Shown here piece by piece: positions 1 to 7,729 of a stretch of DNA of 29,133 nucleotides. The stretch lies in assembly GCA_045110315.1 (NCBI GenBank), contig JBGCFY010000163.1, positions 1 to 29,133 of the forward strand, read 5' to 3'. Made by a program: the position numbers and the translations under genes. Numbering within the stretch: position 1 is the first letter of the stretch; each line of letters starts with the position of its first letter. The notes beneath the pieces are model-generated. The model was not told where the DNA came from, ran no database searches, and worked only from the letters and a program-made list of their open reading frames with translations. The DNA is from CALFBG01 sp045110315 (lineage in GTDB: Bacteria > Bacteroidota > Bacteroidia > Chitinophagales > Saprospiraceae).

Positions 1-942
1 TTCATTTCCAACGAAGGTGGATTTAATGCGGGAAATGCTTCGGTAAGTTATTACGATTTTGCTACAAAAAACATCCGTAATAAAATTTTTCAAGATGCTA
101 ATGCACGCTCGCTTGGAGATGTTTTGCAGAGCATGGCAATCCTTGAACAGAAGGCTTATTTGGTACTCAATAATTCTAATAAAATTGAAGTGGTCAACGT
201 TGAAGATTTTACAGTGCAAAATACAATTAGCCCTTTTGTTGCGCCCCGCTACTTACTTCCCGTTTCCCCGCAAAAAGCTTACGTTAGTGATTTATATGCT
301 GATTGGATTTTTGTACTGGATTTACAAAGCAATACAAAAGTAGATAGTATTTATTTTAAAGGTTGGTCCGAAGAAATGTTATTGCATGATGGAAAAGTTT
401 TTGTCACGAACCCTAGTTTTTATGACCAAGCGGCAACGGATAAAGTTTATGTTATCGATGTTGCTAATGATCAATTAGTTGATAGCATTAGCGTGGGAAA
501 AAGTCCGCTCAGTATACAAAAAGATAAAAATGACAAACTTTGGGTGCTTTGTGAAGGACATCAAAACACAGGCAATTTTGGTGGATTATACCAAATTGAT
601 CCTACGAGTCTTAGTGTAGAAAAAACTTTTCCCTTTACCAATTTTACGGTAAGTAATCGACAAGTTTTAAGCATTAATCCTACGAAAGATACTTTGTACT
701 ATTTACGCAAAGATATTTTTTGTCTTCCCATTGCTACAACTGATTTTACACCCACTAATTTAATTTCAGCAGCGGGAAGAGATTTATATGGAATGCGCGT
801 CGATCCAAATTCAGGAAATATTTGGATCGGAGAATCAGGCTTTTTTCAACAACAAGGAAAAGCTTTTCTTTATAATAGAATGGGGACTTTACAGAAAGAA
901 ATCACTGCGGGCGTTGGCATTAATAATTTCTATTTTTACTAA
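1..942 (+). CDS. DUF5074/YncE-like surface protein, 5' end outside window
   Basis: The frame is open from base 1, so this is the C-terminal 313 residues of a longer protein. An internal ATG at 124 is not the real start, because the upstream codons read as continuous family-like protein (ISNEGGFNAGNASVSYYD, then NARSLGDVLQSM). The pattern 'NEG..N.gn.S.s.yd' followed by 'LGDv.QSm' is typical of Bacteroidota DUF5074 / YncE-type beta-propeller proteins, usually secreted or lipid-anchored. Repeating blade-like units follow: VLDLQSNTKVDSI, VIDVANDQLVDSISVG and LWVLCEGH. Any signal peptide lies outside the window. The exact ligand is unknown; family members often sit beside TonB-dependent receptors, but no such gene is visible here. 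The gene ends just before a strong terminator. Family call is fairly secure, function is not. Confidence 0.75.
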   Translation, partial: FISNEGGFNAGNASVSYYDFATKNIRNKIFQDANARSLGDVLQSMAILEQKAYLVLNNSNKIEVVNVEDFTVQNTISPFVAPRYLLPVSPQKAYVSDLYADWIFVLDLQSNTKVDSIYFKGWSEEMLLHDGKVFVTNPSFYDQAATDKVYVIDVANDQLVDSISVGKSPLSIQKDKNDKLWVLCEGHQNTGNFGGLYQIDPTSLSVEKTFPFTNFTVSNRQVLSINPTKDTLYYLRKDIFCLPIATTDFTPTNLISAAGRDLYGMRVDPNSGNIWIGESGFFQQQGKAFLYNRMGTLQKEITAGVGINNFYFY

Positions 943-1030
943 GTAATTTTACGTTATAAGTACTAAGACAAAAGATATCAACAATTCGGCGAGTTCTCAA
1001 CAGCTAAAATGTTAGGAACTATTGAAAAGA

Positions 1031-1070
1031 AGCAGGAAAATGGTAATTGAGTCCATTTCCTGCTTTTTTT
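1031..1070 (+). terminator. Rho-independent terminator after the DUF5074 gene
   Basis: AGCAGGAAAATGG pairs with CCATTTCCTGCT around a 9-nt loop, with a one-base bulge, and is followed directly by seven T. It lies about 90 bp after the stop codon at 942. Confidence 0.85.
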
Positions 1071-1192
1071 ATGGAATAACAATCAAGAAACCGCTAGAAA
1101 TCGAAAAAAATATGTTTCTTGTCATATTAGGCTGAGCCTGGTAATCACGCTCAAATGCATTTACCACCATAACACTCCTATAAGTAAATAAT

Positions 1193-2020
1193 ATGTATGC
1201 TTTATTAATGCTTTTAGCCATTTTACCCGGATTATTGTTGTGCTATCTCATTTATCGGCTTGATAAATATGAAAAGGAACCGGTATTGGTACTCGGAATT
1301 TGTTTTGTATTGGGAATGGTCATCACTTTTCCAGCCTTGCAACTTGAAACGATGGCGGCAAATTATGGTATTGACGAAACAAAAAACATTGGTTTACTAT
1401 TGGTTTCGTCTTTTTTAGTCGTTGCTTTTAGTGAAGAATTAGTTAAGTTTGCCGTCTTGATGTTGTATCCTTATCAGCAAAAAGTTTTTAATGAGCCGCT
1501 TGATGGAATTGTATATTCAGTTGTCATTGCCATGGGATTTGCGACGGTGGAAAATGTGATTTATGCGAATCTTTTTGGATTACCTACTACTTTTTTGCGA
1601 TCGTTTACGGCGGTTCCGGCGCACGCAGTTTTTGCTGTAATTATGGGATATTACGTTGGCCTAGCCAAATTTGATAAAAATCGACAATACCAATTAATCG
1701 CCACCGGATTTGGAGGAGCAGTAATTATACACGGCATTTATGATTTTTTTATTTTACAAGAATACTACGAATGGTTAATGCTTTTTGCCACCTTAACTTT
1801 AGTCATCAGCGGTTACTTTGCTTTTAAGCTCATCAAATTGCATCGCTCAAATTCTCCTTTCAAAAATTCCCTGCCTGCTTCGACGGAAAATCCGGTAGAA
1901 AGTATTGTAGAAAATATCACTCCTGTAGACAAAGTTGAGACGACTCAAACAACAGAAGAATTAATTGAATTGATGAAAAAATCAAGAATAGAAAAAAATC
2001 CACCAGCTCCCAAAGAATAA
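1193..2020 (+). CDS. PrsW-family intramembrane metalloprotease
   Basis: A 275-residue multi-pass membrane protein. The PrsW/CPBP-superfamily residues are visible in order: EELVK at 81-85, GFATVEN at 115-121, PAH with H144, and HGIYD at 180-184. These Glu and His residues are the expected metal and catalytic ligands in the membrane. Hydrophobic segments cover about residues 2-21, 31-50, 66-92, 106-130, 143-158, 170-190 and 194-214. The last 55 residues are hydrophilic and rich in Glu, Thr and Lys, presumably a cytoplasmic tail. In Bacillus, PrsW cleaves an anti-sigma factor at site 1; the substrate here is unknown and no anti-sigma gene is adjacent. The ATG at 1193 starts exactly at the first membrane helix. 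It converges with the mazG-like gene with only 2 bp between the ends. Confidence 0.85.
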   Translation: MYALLMLLAILPGLLLCYLIYRLDKYEKEPVLVLGICFVLGMVITFPALQLETMAANYGIDETKNIGLLLVSSFLVVAFSEELVKFAVLMLYPYQQKVFNEPLDGIVYSVVIAMGFATVENVIYANLFGLPTTFLRSFTAVPAHAVFAVIMGYYVGLAKFDKNRQYQLIATGFGGAVIIHGIYDFFILQEYYEWLMLFATLTLVISGYFAFKLIKLHRSNSPFKNSLPASTENPVESIVENITPVDKVETTQTTEELIELMKKSRIEKNPPAPKE

Positions 2021-2022
2021 AA

Positions 2023-2361
2023 TTATTTCAATTTTTCATTATTGGCGTGGCGATCCGCATCACGAATGGCTTTCTTTTTTAAATTATCGGCAAGTGCCGT
2101 ACTCAAGTCTACCCCCGTTTGGTTGGCTAAACAAATCAATACAAATAATACGTCTGCCATTTCTCCCGCTAAGTCTGACTTTGCCGTTGCTTCTTTTTCT
2201 TTCGTTTTAAAAGATTGCTCCCCATAAATTCTAGCCATCAGACTCGCAACTTCGCCAACTTCTTCCGACAAAATTGCAGTATTCGTCAATTCATTATAAT
2301 AGCGAATGCCTACTTCATTGATCCATTGATCAACAGCTCCTTGTGCTTCTTGCAGTGTCAT
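2023..2361 (-). CDS. MazG-like nucleotide pyrophosphohydrolase
   Basis: A 112-residue protein with the all-alpha NTP-pyrophosphatase signature: EEVGE at 33-37 (ExxE part of the EExxE...ExxD magnesium site) and E67-x-x-D70. Family members hydrolyse (d)NTPs to NMP plus pyrophosphate, often as house-cleaning of modified nucleotides. Length fits single-domain MazG-like proteins rather than the about 260-residue two-domain E. coli MazG. It lies downstream of dtd on the same strand, a pairing that recurs in Bacteroidota. The 111-bp gap to dtd leaves room for a separate promoter, but none is evident. The exact nucleotide substrate cannot be read from sequence. Confidence 0.85.
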   Translation of the reverse strand: MTLQEAQGAVDQWINEVGIRYYNELTNTAILSEEVGEVASLMARIYGEQSFKTKEKEATAKSDLAGEMADVLFVLICLANQTGVDLSTALADNLKKKAIRDADRHANNEKLK

Positions 2362-2472
2362 ATTTTATTTCTAATTTTTTTGAAATTCTAAACCAATAAA
2401 TTTAGACCAATAAAAGGTACTTGGAAAAAATAACAGTTCTGCCCAGGGAATGTTTATTCTTCGCAGACAAAT

Positions 2473-2925
2473 TTATTCTCGATTTTTGCTATCTATAATA
2501 ATGGTTACGGGACCATCATTTAGCAAGTCGACTTTCATATCCGCTCCAAATTCTCCAGTCAAAACTTTTCTTGCTGCTGTTCGGGCTAATGTTTCAACGA
2601 ATTGCTCATACATTGGAATTGCAAAATCTGGTCTGGCAGCTTTGAGGTAAGAAGGTCGATTTCCTTTTTTGGTACTGGCGTGTAGTGTAAATTGACTGAC
2701 AACAATAATTTCTCCATTGGCTTGTTGGACGGAATCATTCATTACCCCATTTTCATCGTTGAAAATTCGGAGCTTAGCAATTTTTCCACATAGCCACTCG
2801 ATATCTTCGGAGGTATCTTCCGTTTCGATGCCCAATAAAATTAATAATCCTTTTCCAATCTTAGATTTGACCTGCTCATTGATGGTTACGGAGGCGTGCT
2901 TTACTCTTTGAATAACTACTCTCAT
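2473..2925 (-). CDS. dtd: D-aminoacyl-tRNA deacylase
   Basis: 150 residues, the usual DTD length. The protein begins MRVVIQRV and carries the two hallmark motifs: SQFTL (77-81), which forms the active-site oxyanion/nucleophile region, and NDGPVT (136-141), the Gly-Pro motif that rejects L-aminoacyl groups. DTD removes D-amino acids (and glycine from mischarged tRNA-Ala) in the cytoplasm, so it is a translation-proofreading enzyme. Its start codon lies 2 bp after the stop codon of the YedK-like gene, so the two are almost certainly cotranscribed. Confidence 0.95.
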   Translation of the reverse strand: MRVVIQRVKHASVTINEQVKSKIGKGLLILLGIETEDTSEDIEWLCGKIAKLRIFNDENGVMNDSVQQANGEIIVVSQFTLHASTKKGNRPSYLKAARPDFAIPMYEQFVETLARTAARKVLTGEFGADMKVDLLNDGPVTIIIDSKNRE

Positions 2926-2927
2926 TT

Positions 2928-3605
2928 TTAAAATAAACTAGGTAATTCTGGAACTTCTTTATGAAGTTCTAAATCATTAGATTTAACCGTATTCAATTTT
3001 TCGCTTACTCGGTACAATTTTAATTGATCGTCCTCTAAAGTATTAAGCATATCTACACTTTCAGAAAGAGAAATAGCGGATAACCATTTTTCTTGTGCAG
3101 TCGTGTCTGCTAAAATGACGGGCATTCTGCTATGTACCGCACTGACTTCCTGATTGGGTTTGGTGGTAATAATCGAAAAAGTCTTAATGCTTCTGTTATC
3201 CGATCCCGTCCAGATATCCCAAATTCCGGCGAAAGCCATCAAATTTCCAGATTGTAATAAAATTCGATAGGGAAGTTTTCGTTGACCCACCCGTTTCCAT
3301 TCATAAAAACTATCGGCAAGCACTAAACATCTTCTTTCTCTAATGGGAATTCGAAAGGATGGTTTGGAACCAATATTTTCTTTGCGTGCGTTTATTAATT
3401 TTCCAGAGAGTGTGCCCTCATTAGACCAATACGGAACTAAGCCCCAATACATTTTTTGCAATTTTTTGGGAGCATCGTTACTAATCACGTAACTAGCTTG
3501 CGTTGGTGCAATATTATAATTCAACTGCAGACTGTCGGGTAGAGTTACCTTGAATTGCTGTTCAATTTTCTCTTTAGGAGCAACGAATGAAAATCGACCA
3601 CACAT
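2928..3605 (-). CDS. yedK: SOS response-associated peptidase (YedK/HMCES family)
   Basis: 225 residues. The protein starts MCGRFS, so Cys2 becomes the N-terminal catalytic residue after Met removal. Other SRAP hallmarks are LNYNIAPTQ (29-36), NARKE (72-76, the Asn of the DNA-binding pocket), FYEW with E102, and HSRMP with H158. These match the positions of Cys2, Asn75, Glu105 and His160 in E. coli YedK. Family members form a thiazolidine crosslink with abasic sites in single-stranded DNA and so protect replication forks. The gene heads the yedK-dtd(-mazG) block and starts 36 bp from the tandem repeats of the candidate origin. That position beside a replication origin is suggestive but may be coincidence. 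Confidence 0.93.
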   Translation of the reverse strand: MCGRFSFVAPKEKIEQQFKVTLPDSLQLNYNIAPTQASYVISNDAPKKLQKMYWGLVPYWSNEGTLSGKLINARKENIGSKPSFRIPIRERRCLVLADSFYEWKRVGQRKLPYRILLQSGNLMAFAGIWDIWTGSDNRSIKTFSIITTKPNQEVSAVHSRMPVILADTTAQEKWLSAISLSESVDMLNTLEDDQLKLYRVSEKLNTVKSNDLELHKEVPELPSLF

Positions 3606-3640
3606 ACTAGTTTACTGTTTAGGTTTAAATAAGTAGTTTT

Positions 3641-3682
3641 TGTTGTACTATATATGTTGTACTATATATGTTGTACTATATA
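3641..3682 (+). repeat. Three perfect tandem 14-mers, candidate duplex-unwinding element
   Basis: TGTTGTACTATATA occurs three times head to tail without a mismatch (3641-3654, 3655-3668, 3669-3682). A further AT-rich run follows to about 3760, ending at the first perfect DnaA box. Three short AT-rich direct repeats flanking DnaA boxes are the layout of the unwinding element of E. coli-type origins. The repeats also sit upstream of yedK, so a role in its promoter is possible. Confidence 0.65.
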
Positions 3683-3764
3683 ATAGTGTACTTATCTTAA
3701 AAAAATCAAATTTAGCCTTGAAAGCCAATTTCTAACCAAATTAACAAAAATCAATAGAAAAATA

Positions 3765-3773
3765 TTATCCACA
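3765..3773 (+). promoter_or_regulatory. DnaA box (perfect TTATCCACA)
   Basis: Exact match to the DnaA 9-mer on the plus strand, at the border of the AT-rich segment that follows the tandem 14-mers. Confidence 0.75.
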
Positions 3774-3842
3774 CTCCTTTTTTTGAGTTTTTATAACTCG
3801 ATAGTTATCAGTTGTTTACAAAAAGGCCTTTTCCACAGTAAT

Positions 3843-3851
3843 TGTGGATAA
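3843..3851 (-). promoter_or_regulatory. DnaA box (perfect, minus strand)
   Basis: TGTGGATAA on the plus strand. It faces the one-mismatch box at 3829-3837 across 5 bp and is followed, 12 bp on, by a one-mismatch direct copy at 3855-3863. Confidence 0.75.
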
Positions 3852-4014
3852 ACAAGTGGATAAGCTCAAAGTTATCAACCCTTACTAAGAATATGAAATT
3901 TAAAGATATATTATAACTTAATACCATCCAATTTTTGTTAAACTAAGGCCTAGTTATCGACATTAATTTTGAGATGTTAATTTTCAGTTTTCTTTTTTCT
4001 TTCCAGTGTAAAAC

Positions 4015-4023
4015 TTATCCACA
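4015..4023 (+). promoter_or_regulatory. DnaA box (perfect TTATCCACA)
   Basis: Third exact 9-mer of the cluster, preceded by AAAAC and a pyrimidine-rich run. Confidence 0.7.
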
Positions 4024-4247
4024 GGATGTTTAGAAATAGATTAATTTGTTAATAGTCAGCGTATTAGAGTGTTGAGTTAGTGTGAATGAAGGAGTCCAAT
4101 TTATTAAGAATGAAAAAACGTAACAAAAAGTAAAAAATCTATACACAAACTAACAGCACTAATGATGATAAGGAAAAAGAAAAAATTATAATTAATTATT
4201 AATATAACTCATGACAAAACTCAAACAAAAGATTGCGAAAAAGAATT

Positions 4248-4255
4248 TAAATTTG
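4248..4255 (+). promoter_or_regulatory. Possible -7 element of ctaA
   Basis: TAAATTTG matches the Bacteroidota TAnnTTTG element 37 bp before the ctaA ATG. No TTTG/TTG at the expected -33 distance is visible, so this is weak. Confidence 0.3.
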
Positions 4256-4291
4256 TCTTAGAATTATTAGGAACTGGAATAAAAAAAAACT

Positions 4292-5380
4292 ATGTCCAAA
4301 TCAATAGGCGTTGCGACGTCTTCTGCGTACGTCGGAATTCATAAATGGGTCAAATTTTGGTTGTGTGTGGGTTTATTCATGGTTGTCATGCAAGTTGTGA
4401 TTGGAGGGATTACTCGCTTGACAGGATCAGGCTTGTCGATCACCAAGTGGGAGATTGTCATCGGAACCTTACCGCCGACGAGTGGCGCTGCTTGGGAGGA
4501 AGCCTTCGATCTGTACAAAGAAACTCCGCAGTACAAGAAGATCAACGACGGAATGTCGATGAGTGAATTCAAATTTATTTACTTCTGGGAGTATTTTCAT
4601 CGCTTGTGGGCGCGTAGCATGGGTTTTGTCTTCGCACTGCCCTTTTTCTTCTTTTTGAAGCGTGGGTGGCTTCCTAAGCCGCTTGTAAGGCGATTAGGTA
4701 TCGTCATTCTACTCGCTGGAATTGTGGCGTCTTTTGGGTGGATTATGGTGGCAAGTGGGCTCGTCGAGCGACCTTGGGTGAATGCGTACAAACTTACGGG
4801 ACATTTGTCCTTAGCTTTTCTACTTTATTCCTATTTGCTCTGGACCGTATTCAAAGTTTTTAAACCTAAAGTAAGAGTTACCAACAATTCGATGTTGAAA
4901 AACTGGTCGATTGGTATTACAGCGGTTGTCAGCATACAAATTATACTTGGTGGAATTATGTCCGGAATCAAAGCTGGATTATTTTATCCTACTTGGCCGG
5001 ATATGAATGGAGAAGTTATCCCCGCAATTGTTTTACACGCACAAGAGTGGAATGTGGATAACATTGTTAATTACGACACAAATACCTTTATGCCTGCCCT
5101 CATCCAAACATTGCACCGAACTACCGCATATATATTGACAATCATGATTTTATACTTTCTTAAAATCGCTTCTTCACAGTTTACTAACATAGTGTTTAAA
5201 AGATCAGTTTATTTGTTAGTAATCATGTTAATAATTCAGTTTTTATTGGGAGTATTCACTTTAGTTAGTTGCAAAGGTAGTATTCCTGTAGGCTTAGGAG
5301 TACTGCACCAAGCAGGTGCTTTAGCACTACTTTCCTTCTCCTTATTTGTTAACTATTTGCTTACTCGTAAGCTTGCTTAA
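4292..5380 (+). CDS. ctaA: Heme A synthase (Cox15/CtaA family)
   Basis: A 362-residue membrane protein with eight predicted helices in two four-helix halves. It oxidises heme O to heme A for cytochrome c oxidase. The N-terminal signature GGITRLTGSGLS (38-49), with W53 and PP at 61-62, is the Cox15-type motif. The four expected heme-ligand histidines are present: H103 (WEYFHRLW), H171 (LTGHLS), H275 (TLHRTT) and H339 (VLHQAG). The length is close to long Cox15-type members rather than the about 300-residue Bacillus CtaA. No oxidase subunit gene is adjacent, which is unusual only in that ctaA is often next to cox genes. It is the first gene to the right of the candidate origin, transcribed away from it. 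Confidence 0.93.
   Translation: MSKSIGVATSSAYVGIHKWVKFWLCVGLFMVVMQVVIGGITRLTGSGLSITKWEIVIGTLPPTSGAAWEEAFDLYKETPQYKKINDGMSMSEFKFIYFWEYFHRLWARSMGFVFALPFFFFLKRGWLPKPLVRRLGIVILLAGIVASFGWIMVASGLVERPWVNAYKLTGHLSLAFLLYSYLLWTVFKVFKPKVRVTNNSMLKNWSIGITAVVSIQIILGGIMSGIKAGLFYPTWPDMNGEVIPAIVLHAQEWNVDNIVNYDTNTFMPALIQTLHRTTAYILTIMILYFLKIASSQFTNIVFKRSVYLLVIMLIIQFLLGVFTLVSCKGSIPVGLGVLHQAGALALLSFSLFVNYLLTRKLA
5053..5061 (-). promoter_or_regulatory. DnaA box-like 9-mer inside ctaA
   Basis: A perfect TGTGGATAA inside the heme A synthase coding region, about 1.0 kb from the last perfect origin box. It is an exact match but isolated, so it may be chance or a satellite DnaA site. Confidence 0.35.
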
Positions 5381-5464
5381 TAACTGTTGGTAACCATGTT
5401 AGTAACTATAGTTTATTAACAATTATCTGGATATTTTTGTTTGTTCTGATAAATATTTTATAAC

Positions 5465-6193
5465 CTACTTATTGGGCTTTTTTAAGATAACAAAAGCATT
5501 TACACACAGCTTCGCTTGCGGGTATTTGAGTAGCCATTTAGCTTTCAATTGTTCTAAAAAATGGAGTGGTGGGATTACTTTGTAATATTGGTGTCCATAA
5601 AACCCGTAGTAAGCTTTGACTTTGAATCCCAGCTTTTCAAAACGGTTGATATTTTTTGGCGTAGGTCCTTCACACCAGCGATAAAATGCAGGAAACTTAT
5701 CGTGCTGGTTCAGGTTTCGATTTTGAAAGAAAGGCAATATTTTTCTAGCAAAGCTTTCTTTCAAGTAATAGTTAGCCAATAACGGTAGGGTACCCAAGCA
5801 AGGAAAAAAATGAAAAGCGTATCCACCAGGTCGTAGCGATTGAAATATATTTCGATGAAATAGAGTCGCCGCTTCTACGTGTTCCATTACCATTTTGCTA
5901 AAAATAAAATCATAGCTAGTTTTCATTTTAAAATCAGCCGTTGCAAAATTCGTCTGATCTGTAGGAAAAGATGTTTTCATTTTTGCCAGTTCTGCGGCAT
6001 CAATATCATTAACGGTATATTCTATTTTCGCTTGTTGGACAAATTTTTTTGAAAGTACTGGATTCGCGCCACCACCAATCTCAAGTATTTTGTGTAAATT
6101 GTTAGACTGAACAATATCTTCAATGATTGGAATGTAATTGCTCCACGCAAATGTAGTATGGTGATATTGAATCATTACAGTTGATTTGTACAT
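5465..6193 (-). CDS. Class I SAM-dependent methyltransferase, substrate unknown
   Basis: 242 residues with the Rossmann methyltransferase signature. Motif I is LEIGGGANP (37-45), the acidic strand-2 motif is YTVNDID (59-65), and the strand-4 region is FIFSKMVMEHV (97-107). These bind S-adenosylmethionine. The rest (HFFPCLGTLP, FYRWCEGPT) resembles the Methyltransf_11/23 type used on small molecules, lipids or glycans. The substrate cannot be inferred. The ATG at 6193 is used; M7 (6175) is an alternative that would remove six residues before the conserved region. It converges with ctaA with an 84-bp gap that includes an imperfect 23-bp palindrome (5398-5420). Confidence 0.8.
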   Translation of the reverse strand: MYKSTVMIQYHHTTFAWSNYIPIIEDIVQSNNLHKILEIGGGANPVLSKKFVQQAKIEYTVNDIDAAELAKMKTSFPTDQTNFATADFKMKTSYDFIFSKMVMEHVEAATLFHRNIFQSLRPGGYAFHFFPCLGTLPLLANYYLKESFARKILPFFQNRNLNQHDKFPAFYRWCEGPTPKNINRFEKLGFKVKAYYGFYGHQYYKVIPPLHFLEQLKAKWLLKYPQAKLCVNAFVILKKPNK

Positions 6194-6512
6194 TAATAGT
6201 TTTGCAGCTATTGTTCTTTGTTAAACAAGCAAATGATTTTATAAAAGGAGATTGCTTGAAAATGTTTAGCACATTTTTTCGTTTGAAAGAATACTGAAAT
6301 TACTAAAATTGTAGGATTGAATTTACCTTGGTACTTAAAATCCAAGGATAAGATAATTATTTAGGCTATTCGATCTCCTTCAATCCTGAATATAGAAGCA
6401 TTTTACCATTATTTTCTTTTTTGAGCTTGCAGCTTAAAAAGAGAAAAGCGTAAAGAAAAAGGTCATTGTAAGCATATATTTAGAGTTTTAAAGCAACTTC
6501 CATGATAACTGA
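6194..6512. other. Intergenic region between divergent genes
   Basis: No gene is visible. It holds a short hairpin, CCTTGG...CCAAGG (6326-6347), and leads into the promoter of the hydrolase gene. It must also contain the methyltransferase promoter, which I could not identify. Confidence 0.5.
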
Positions 6513-6544
6513 TTGTGCGGAGAGCAAATATTTCTCTACTTTTG
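6513..6544 (+). promoter_or_regulatory. Bacteroidota-type promoter of the hydrolase gene
   Basis: TTG (6513-6515), 21 nt, then TACTTTTG (6537-6544), matching the -33/-7 pattern of Bacteroidota primary sigma factor promoters. It would start transcription near 6550, shortly before the ATG at 6564. That supports this start over the upstream in-frame ATG-less extension from 6513. Confidence 0.6.
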
Positions 6545-6563
6545 CAGCAAACAAATATCTCTA

Positions 6564-7343
6564 ATGAAATACGATATAAAAGAAGAAGGCAATTTTCGTT
6601 ACATCGAATCTGAAGGTAAGGGGGAACATTTATTACTCTTACACGGTCTTTTCGGAGCTTTGAGTAACTTTCAAGGCATTATAGATCACTTCTCTAAGGA
6701 TTATAAGGTACTCGTACCGCTGTTGCCCATTTTTGAACTTCCCATCCGTAAAGTCTCCGTTGGTGGACTAGTCGACCATGTAGCTGATTTTGTAGAGATG
6801 AAAGGCTGCGAGAACGTCAATGTCTTAGGAAACTCACTAGGTGGTCATATTAGCTTGCTTTACGTTTTAGCGCATCCTGATAAGGTAAACGCTGTTATCT
6901 TGACGGGAAGCTCAGGTTTGTTTGAAAGTGCAATGGGATCTACATTTCCGAAGCGCGGGAATTATGAGTATATGAAGCAAAAAGCGGAAGATACTTTTTA
7001 TGATCCCAAGGTAGCGACTAAAGAATTAGTGGATGAAATCTTTGATATTGTTAATGATCGTAATAAAGCGATTCGCATTGTGGCGACTGCCAAATCTGCG
7101 GTTCGTCATAATCTTAGCGATAAACTCCATCAAATCAAAGTACCAACGCTTTTGATCTGGGGAAGAGAAGATACCGTAACTCCTGCTTTCGTCGGAGAAA
7201 AATTCAATGAACTCATTGAAGGCTCTAAACTGGTTTTTGTAGAAAAGTGTGGTCATGCACCGATGATGGAAAAACCGGCGGAATTCAATAGCATCTTAGA
7301 AGAATTCCTAGTTAGTGTTACGGCGAAAAGTAATCAAGAATAA
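6564..7343 (+). CDS. Alpha/beta-fold hydrolase
   Basis: 259 residues from the ATG at 6564 (MKYDIKEEGN). A longer open frame reaches 6513, but its extra 17 codons overlap the promoter. The hydrolase motifs are an oxyanion-loop HG (LLLLHGLFGA, 23-32), the nucleophile elbow GNSLGG with S91, the acid D203 in WGREDTVTP, and the catalytic His H231 in CGHAPMMEKP. This is a complete Ser-Asp-His triad, so an active esterase, lipase, C-C hydrolase or haloperoxidase-like enzyme is likely. The substrate is not readable. There is no signal peptide, so it is cytoplasmic. It is a single-gene unit followed by a strong terminator and the parS region. Confidence 0.88.
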   Translation: MKYDIKEEGNFRYIESEGKGEHLLLLHGLFGALSNFQGIIDHFSKDYKVLVPLLPIFELPIRKVSVGGLVDHVADFVEMKGCENVNVLGNSLGGHISLLYVLAHPDKVNAVILTGSSGLFESAMGSTFPKRGNYEYMKQKAEDTFYDPKVATKELVDEIFDIVNDRNKAIRIVATAKSAVRHNLSDKLHQIKVPTLLIWGREDTVTPAFVGEKFNELIEGSKLVFVEKCGHAPMMEKPAEFNSILEEFLVSVTAKSNQE

Positions 7344-7370
7344 CATATATTAATTATATTTAATATATTA

Positions 7371-7406
7371 AAAGCTACTGCTATTCTAAAATAGTAGTAG
7401 CTTTTT
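7371..7406 (+). terminator. Terminator after the hydrolase gene
   Basis: AAAGCTACTGCTAT pairs with ATAGTAGTAGCTTT (one G-T pair) around a short loop and runs into a T-rich tail. It insulates the parS region from hydrolase transcription. Confidence 0.85.
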
Positions 7407-7636
7407 GTTTTTATCAGTAATCGGAATTAGCAATACAATTTTTGTTGGCAAATTGATAAACTGTTATTTGATCTATCGTAGTAGAACTTCTATTTTATTA
7501 TCGTTCAAAAACTACATATTCCATTCCTATTGCGGAATAAATAAAAGCGTTCAAGATTGATGATTTTAACCGTTCAAAACGGATGACCTATAATTGAGGT
7601 TTCGCAACTATTTTTCACCAAATTTTTAAATCTTCA

Positions 7637-7670
7637 AACAGATAGTTTTTTTGCAAAAAAACTATCTGTT
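7637..7670. repeat. 34-bp perfect palindrome
   Basis: AACAGATAG and a T run pair exactly with an A run and CTATCTGTT, centred on TGCA at 7652-7655. It could be a bidirectional terminator-like hairpin or a cruciform. No gene abuts it. Confidence 0.8.
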
Positions 7671-7700
7671 CTATCTGCTTGCTTAAACTTGCTGCATACT

Positions 7701-7729
7701 TGATTTAGCGGTGATTTAGCGGTGATTTA
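7701..7729 (+). repeat. 11-bp tandem repeat, about 2.6 copies
   Basis: TGATTTAGCGG at 7701-7711 and 7712-7722, then TGATTTA at 7723-7729, all exact. Confidence 0.8.

Larger units (their letters stand above)
3606..4291. other. Candidate chromosomal replication origin (oriC)
   Basis: This 686-bp gene-free stretch holds AT-rich tandem 14-mers (3641-3682) followed by a DnaA-box cluster. Perfect TTATCCACA boxes are at 3765-3773 (+), 3843-3851 (-) and 4015-4023 (+). One-mismatch copies are at 3829-3837 (+, TTTTCCACA), 3855-3863 (-, AGTGGATAA), 3954-3962 (+, TTATCGACA), 4081-4089 (-) and 4139-4147 (+, CTATACACA). Boxes 3829 and 3843 face each other 5 bp apart, and 3843 and 3855 are direct repeats 12 bp apart. 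A perfect 12-bp palindrome AAAAGGCCTTTT overlaps the 3829 box at 3821-3832. A perfect 9-mer is expected only rarely in 700 bp of this composition, so three together are strong. Duplex-unwinding repeats plus boxes mirrors the E. coli oriC plan. dnaA is not adjacent. A parS array 4.2 kb away supports the call. Confidence 0.78.

Noticed and set aside
59..343. 94-residue frame at the left end
   Set aside because: It is an out-of-frame shadow of the DUF5074 gene, whose frame is open from base 1 and family-like.
5398..5420. Imperfect 23-bp palindrome between ctaA and the methyltransferase gene
   Set aside because: No T tract follows and several pairs fail, so a terminator call is not supported.
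6513..6563. Upstream extension of the hydrolase gene
   Set aside because: The extra codons coincide with the promoter and the protein starts naturally at MKYDIKEEGN.
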